Below are positions 62,151 to 64,000 of a stretch of DNA of 64,000 nt, in pieces. This stretch comes from an uncultured Paracoccaceae bacterium (GTDB lineage Bacteria; Pseudomonadota; Alphaproteobacteria; Rhodobacterales; Rhodobacteraceae): positions 310,001 to 374,000 of the forward strand of contig CANMFL010000001.1 of assembly GCA_947497185.1 (NCBI GenBank). Direction: 5' to 3'. A program made the position numbers and the translations under genes. Every line of letters starts with the position of its first letter. The first letter of the stretch is position 1. The notes under the pieces were generated by a model that was not told where the DNA came from, did no database searches, and saw nothing but the letters and a program-made list of their open reading frames with translations.

Positions 62151-62273
62151 CGTCGGGCGTGGACCCGGTGCGACGACACCGGCGACCCGATGCTGATTTA
62201 TTTTTGATCTTGATGTAAATTTCATAGCGGATGTTTACGAGTATTTAGGTTTCAAACTGTTTAACTCAGCAGC

Positions 62274-63167
62274 ATGAAATTGGATCAAACGACATTTGTA
62301 GCGCCGCCTTTTCAACCGCTGCAACAACACCCGCATTTTGCGCAGGCCCTTGCCGGAATGGGCCGGCCAATGACGACCTATGCCGTCCCCGGTGGCGGCA
62401 CGGCCCAAGTGTTTACACGGCGCGTTTGGCCATTTCGCAGATCGCTCAAGATGATGTCGCGCGGCCCCTACTGGCCGGAACCCCCGACAGAGAAACAACA
62501 ATTTGACGCGCTAAGCATCCTGCGCGACCAGAACGTGCGCCTGATAAACGCGGAAGACACCCCTGACGACGTGTTGATCGCGGCAGGCTATCGCCAAATC
62601 ATGACCCCCGCCAGCATTGCCGTGATGGACCTGCGGCACGGGCCGGATGTGCGACGTGCGCTGATGTCGATCAAATGGCGCAATGCGCTGCGCAAAGCCG
62701 AAACCGCCGATCTGCGCATTTCCATGCGCAGTTATCAGCACACCACAGACAAATGGCTGCTGGACGAGGACGAAAAACAGCAATCCGCGCGCGGCTACCG
62801 CGCCCTGCCCAGTGCCGTGACACAAGCCTATTCCGTGATGAACAAGGGCCAAGCGATCATCGTCACCGCATCACGGGTCGCCGTTCCGATTGCCGCGATG
62901 ATCTTCTTACGGCACGGCGCATCTGCGACGTATCACATCGGCTGGACCTCACCCGAAGGCCGTGCATGCAACGCCCATAACCTCTGTCTGGTCAAAGCAA
63001 TGGACGCGCTGGAAAGCTTCGGCACGCAGGTCTTGGACATGGGCACATTGGACACAGCCGCCTCACCTGGGGTCGCGCGGTTCAAGCTGGGGTCTGGCGC
63101 ACAAGCAAAAACGCTGGGCGGGACGTGGCTGCGATTGGCATGTTTTCGCAAACAGCCATTCACCTGA
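62274..63167 (+). CDS. FemAB/BioF2-like GNAT-fold acyltransferase
   Basis: A 297-residue protein. The second half has the GNAT-type arrangement seen in FemAB-like proteins: SIKWRNALRKAE, the strand segment YHIGWTSPEGRACNAHNLCL, and LDMGTLDTAASPGVARFKLGSGA, where the substrate chain binds. The acceptor is unknown. It stands alone between tyrS and the PhzF-like gene. The assignment is by general pattern. Confidence 0.7.
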   Translation: MKLDQTTFVAPPFQPLQQHPHFAQALAGMGRPMTTYAVPGGGTAQVFTRRVWPFRRSLKMMSRGPYWPEPPTEKQQFDALSILRDQNVRLINAEDTPDDVLIAAGYRQIMTPASIAVMDLRHGPDVRRALMSIKWRNALRKAETADLRISMRSYQHTTDKWLLDEDEKQQSARGYRALPSAVTQAYSVMNKGQAIIVTASRVAVPIAAMIFLRHGASATYHIGWTSPEGRACNAHNLCLVKAMDALESFGTQVLDMGTLDTAASPGVARFKLGSGAQAKTLGGTWLRLACFRKQPFT

Positions 63168-63233
63168 GGTGACTTGCAAAATCTGTCGTGGCTGATCATG
63201 CTTTTGAACATCATTGCACAGGACGACAGACCA

Positions 63234-64000
63234 ATGACAATTTACCGAGTTTACGACGTTTTCACCGACGCGGCCTTTGGTGGCAATCCATTGGCTGTGT
63301 TTCCAGACGCGACAGATATCCTCGAAGCCAAACTGCAAAAAATCGCCCGCGAATTTAACTTTTCGGAAACGACCTTTGTCTATCCTGCGGCGGACCCTGC
63401 CCATTCGGCCAAAGTCCGCATATTCACCCCCACCCGCGAATTGCAATTTGCGGGGCATCCGACAATTGGCACCGCTGTGTGCCTGTCTGACCTCGGCCAT
63501 ACAGGACCGATGGTACTAGAACTTGATGTCGGGCCGATCCCTTGCGACGTGTCGGGCCAAACCGCCAGTTTTACCACCAGCGCCCCGCTCGACATCATCG
63601 CGACACCCGAACCAGACCTAGTCGCGGCGGCGATTGGATTGAAACCAGAAGCAATTTCGAACGCAACCCATGTCCCGACCCAAGCGTCACTGGGGCTGGC
63701 GTTCGTGTTTGTCGAACTCAAAACCCGCAATGATCTGCGGGCCTGCCACCCCGTTGCAGAGGCGAGCAAAATCGGTGCTGCCCGTTATCCCGCTGGCATC
63801 GATTTTGCAGTTTTTGCTTACGTGCGGAACGGCGACCATCTGGATGCGCGTATGTTCGCCCCGCTCGACAACATGCCAGAGGACCCCGCAACGGGCAGCG
63901 CCTGTGCGACGATCACCGCCCTGCTGAGCCAAATCGCAGGAAAACCGCTGGCGTTTACCATCCATCAAGGCGACGATATGGGGCGCCCGTCGCGGATCAA
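63234..64000 (+). CDS. PhzF family isomerase (partial, C-terminus outside window)
   Basis: The frame opens at the ATG at 63234 and is still open at the right edge, with 255 residues visible of about 280-300. YRVYDVFTDAAFGGNPLAVF is the PhzF start with the catalytic Glu in FNFSETTFV; FTPTRELQFAGHPTIGTA and EDPATGSACA are the other signatures. Most PhzF proteins outside phenazine clusters have unknown substrates. Confidence 0.92.
   Translation, partial: MTIYRVYDVFTDAAFGGNPLAVFPDATDILEAKLQKIAREFNFSETTFVYPAADPAHSAKVRIFTPTRELQFAGHPTIGTAVCLSDLGHTGPMVLELDVGPIPCDVSGQTASFTTSAPLDIIATPEPDLVAAAIGLKPEAISNATHVPTQASLGLAFVFVELKTRNDLRACHPVAEASKIGAARYPAGIDFAVFAYVRNGDHLDARMFAPLDNMPEDPATGSACATITALLSQIAGKPLAFTIHQGDDMGRPSRI

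Noticed and set aside
62101..62195. 31-codon ORF after tyrS
   Set aside because: It coincides with the tyrS terminator hairpin, and its composition follows from the inverted repeat.
1..64000. CRISPR array or insertion sequence
   Set aside because: No regularly spaced direct repeats and no transposase motif were seen in any frame.

Overview
The window looks like a marine alphaproteobacterium of the Rhodobacterales (Roseobacter group, of the Octadecabacter/Yoonia/Loktanella kind). The evidence is family content and order: zwf-pgl-pgi, CbiD with CobK, CobA and CobB, an MttB-like methyltransferase without an in-frame amber codon, citramalate synthase, and GTTC-N7-GTTC LexA-type sites, the alphaproteobacterial form. 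Species cannot be fixed from sequence alone.

Positions 1 to about 33,024 are the right part of a siphovirus-like prophage that continues beyond the left edge. Late genes run leftward: TerS, TerL, gpW, portal, a fused ClpP protease/gpT-like capsid protein, DUF2190 decoration protein, connector, terminator, tail tube, a tail chaperone pair with a canonical -1 slippery site, tape measure, four tail-tip genes and a tailspike cut by the window edge. Upstream lies a translationally coupled leftward early operon (Cro-like protein to a replication protein, 19.5-23.1 kb). It is followed by a promoter region with two LexA-type boxes, two unrecognised genes and a strong hairpin before the late genes. 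A repressor gene (23,170-23,478) is flanked by four copies of a 17-bp palindromic operator. Rightward genes include several small orphans, an acyl carrier protein, DUF2303, excisionase and integrase.

Between the integrase and a tRNA-Gly 3' fragment (ending 33,024, likely attR) is an AT-richer cargo segment. It holds a DUF5131 three-Cys protein, its partner TcmP, a two-helix membrane protein, and a convergent pair encoding a SinR/Cas2-like small protein and a membrane-anchored coiled-coil protein. This is the best candidate for an uncharacterised system.

From 33,063 to the end is ordinary chromosome: RidA and a thioesterase; the Entner-Doudoroff/pentose phosphate operon zwf-pgl-pgi; a luciferase-like monooxygenase; HNH endonuclease; diguanylate cyclase; an esterase-AlkA-CobK-CbiD operon divergent from CobA-CobB; an MFS carrier; a squalene-synthase-like protein; citramalate synthase; CysS; MmcQ/YjbR; a metallopeptidase; an aminotransferase; a cupin; Ada with a PEP-mutase-family enzyme; an outer-membrane barrel; MttB-like protein; AnmK; TyrS; a FemAB-like acetyltransferase; and a PhzF-like isomerase cut by the right edge. 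Two copies of a bipartite palindrome, with central dinucleotides exchanged between the copies, lie upstream of cobB and downstream of cysS.
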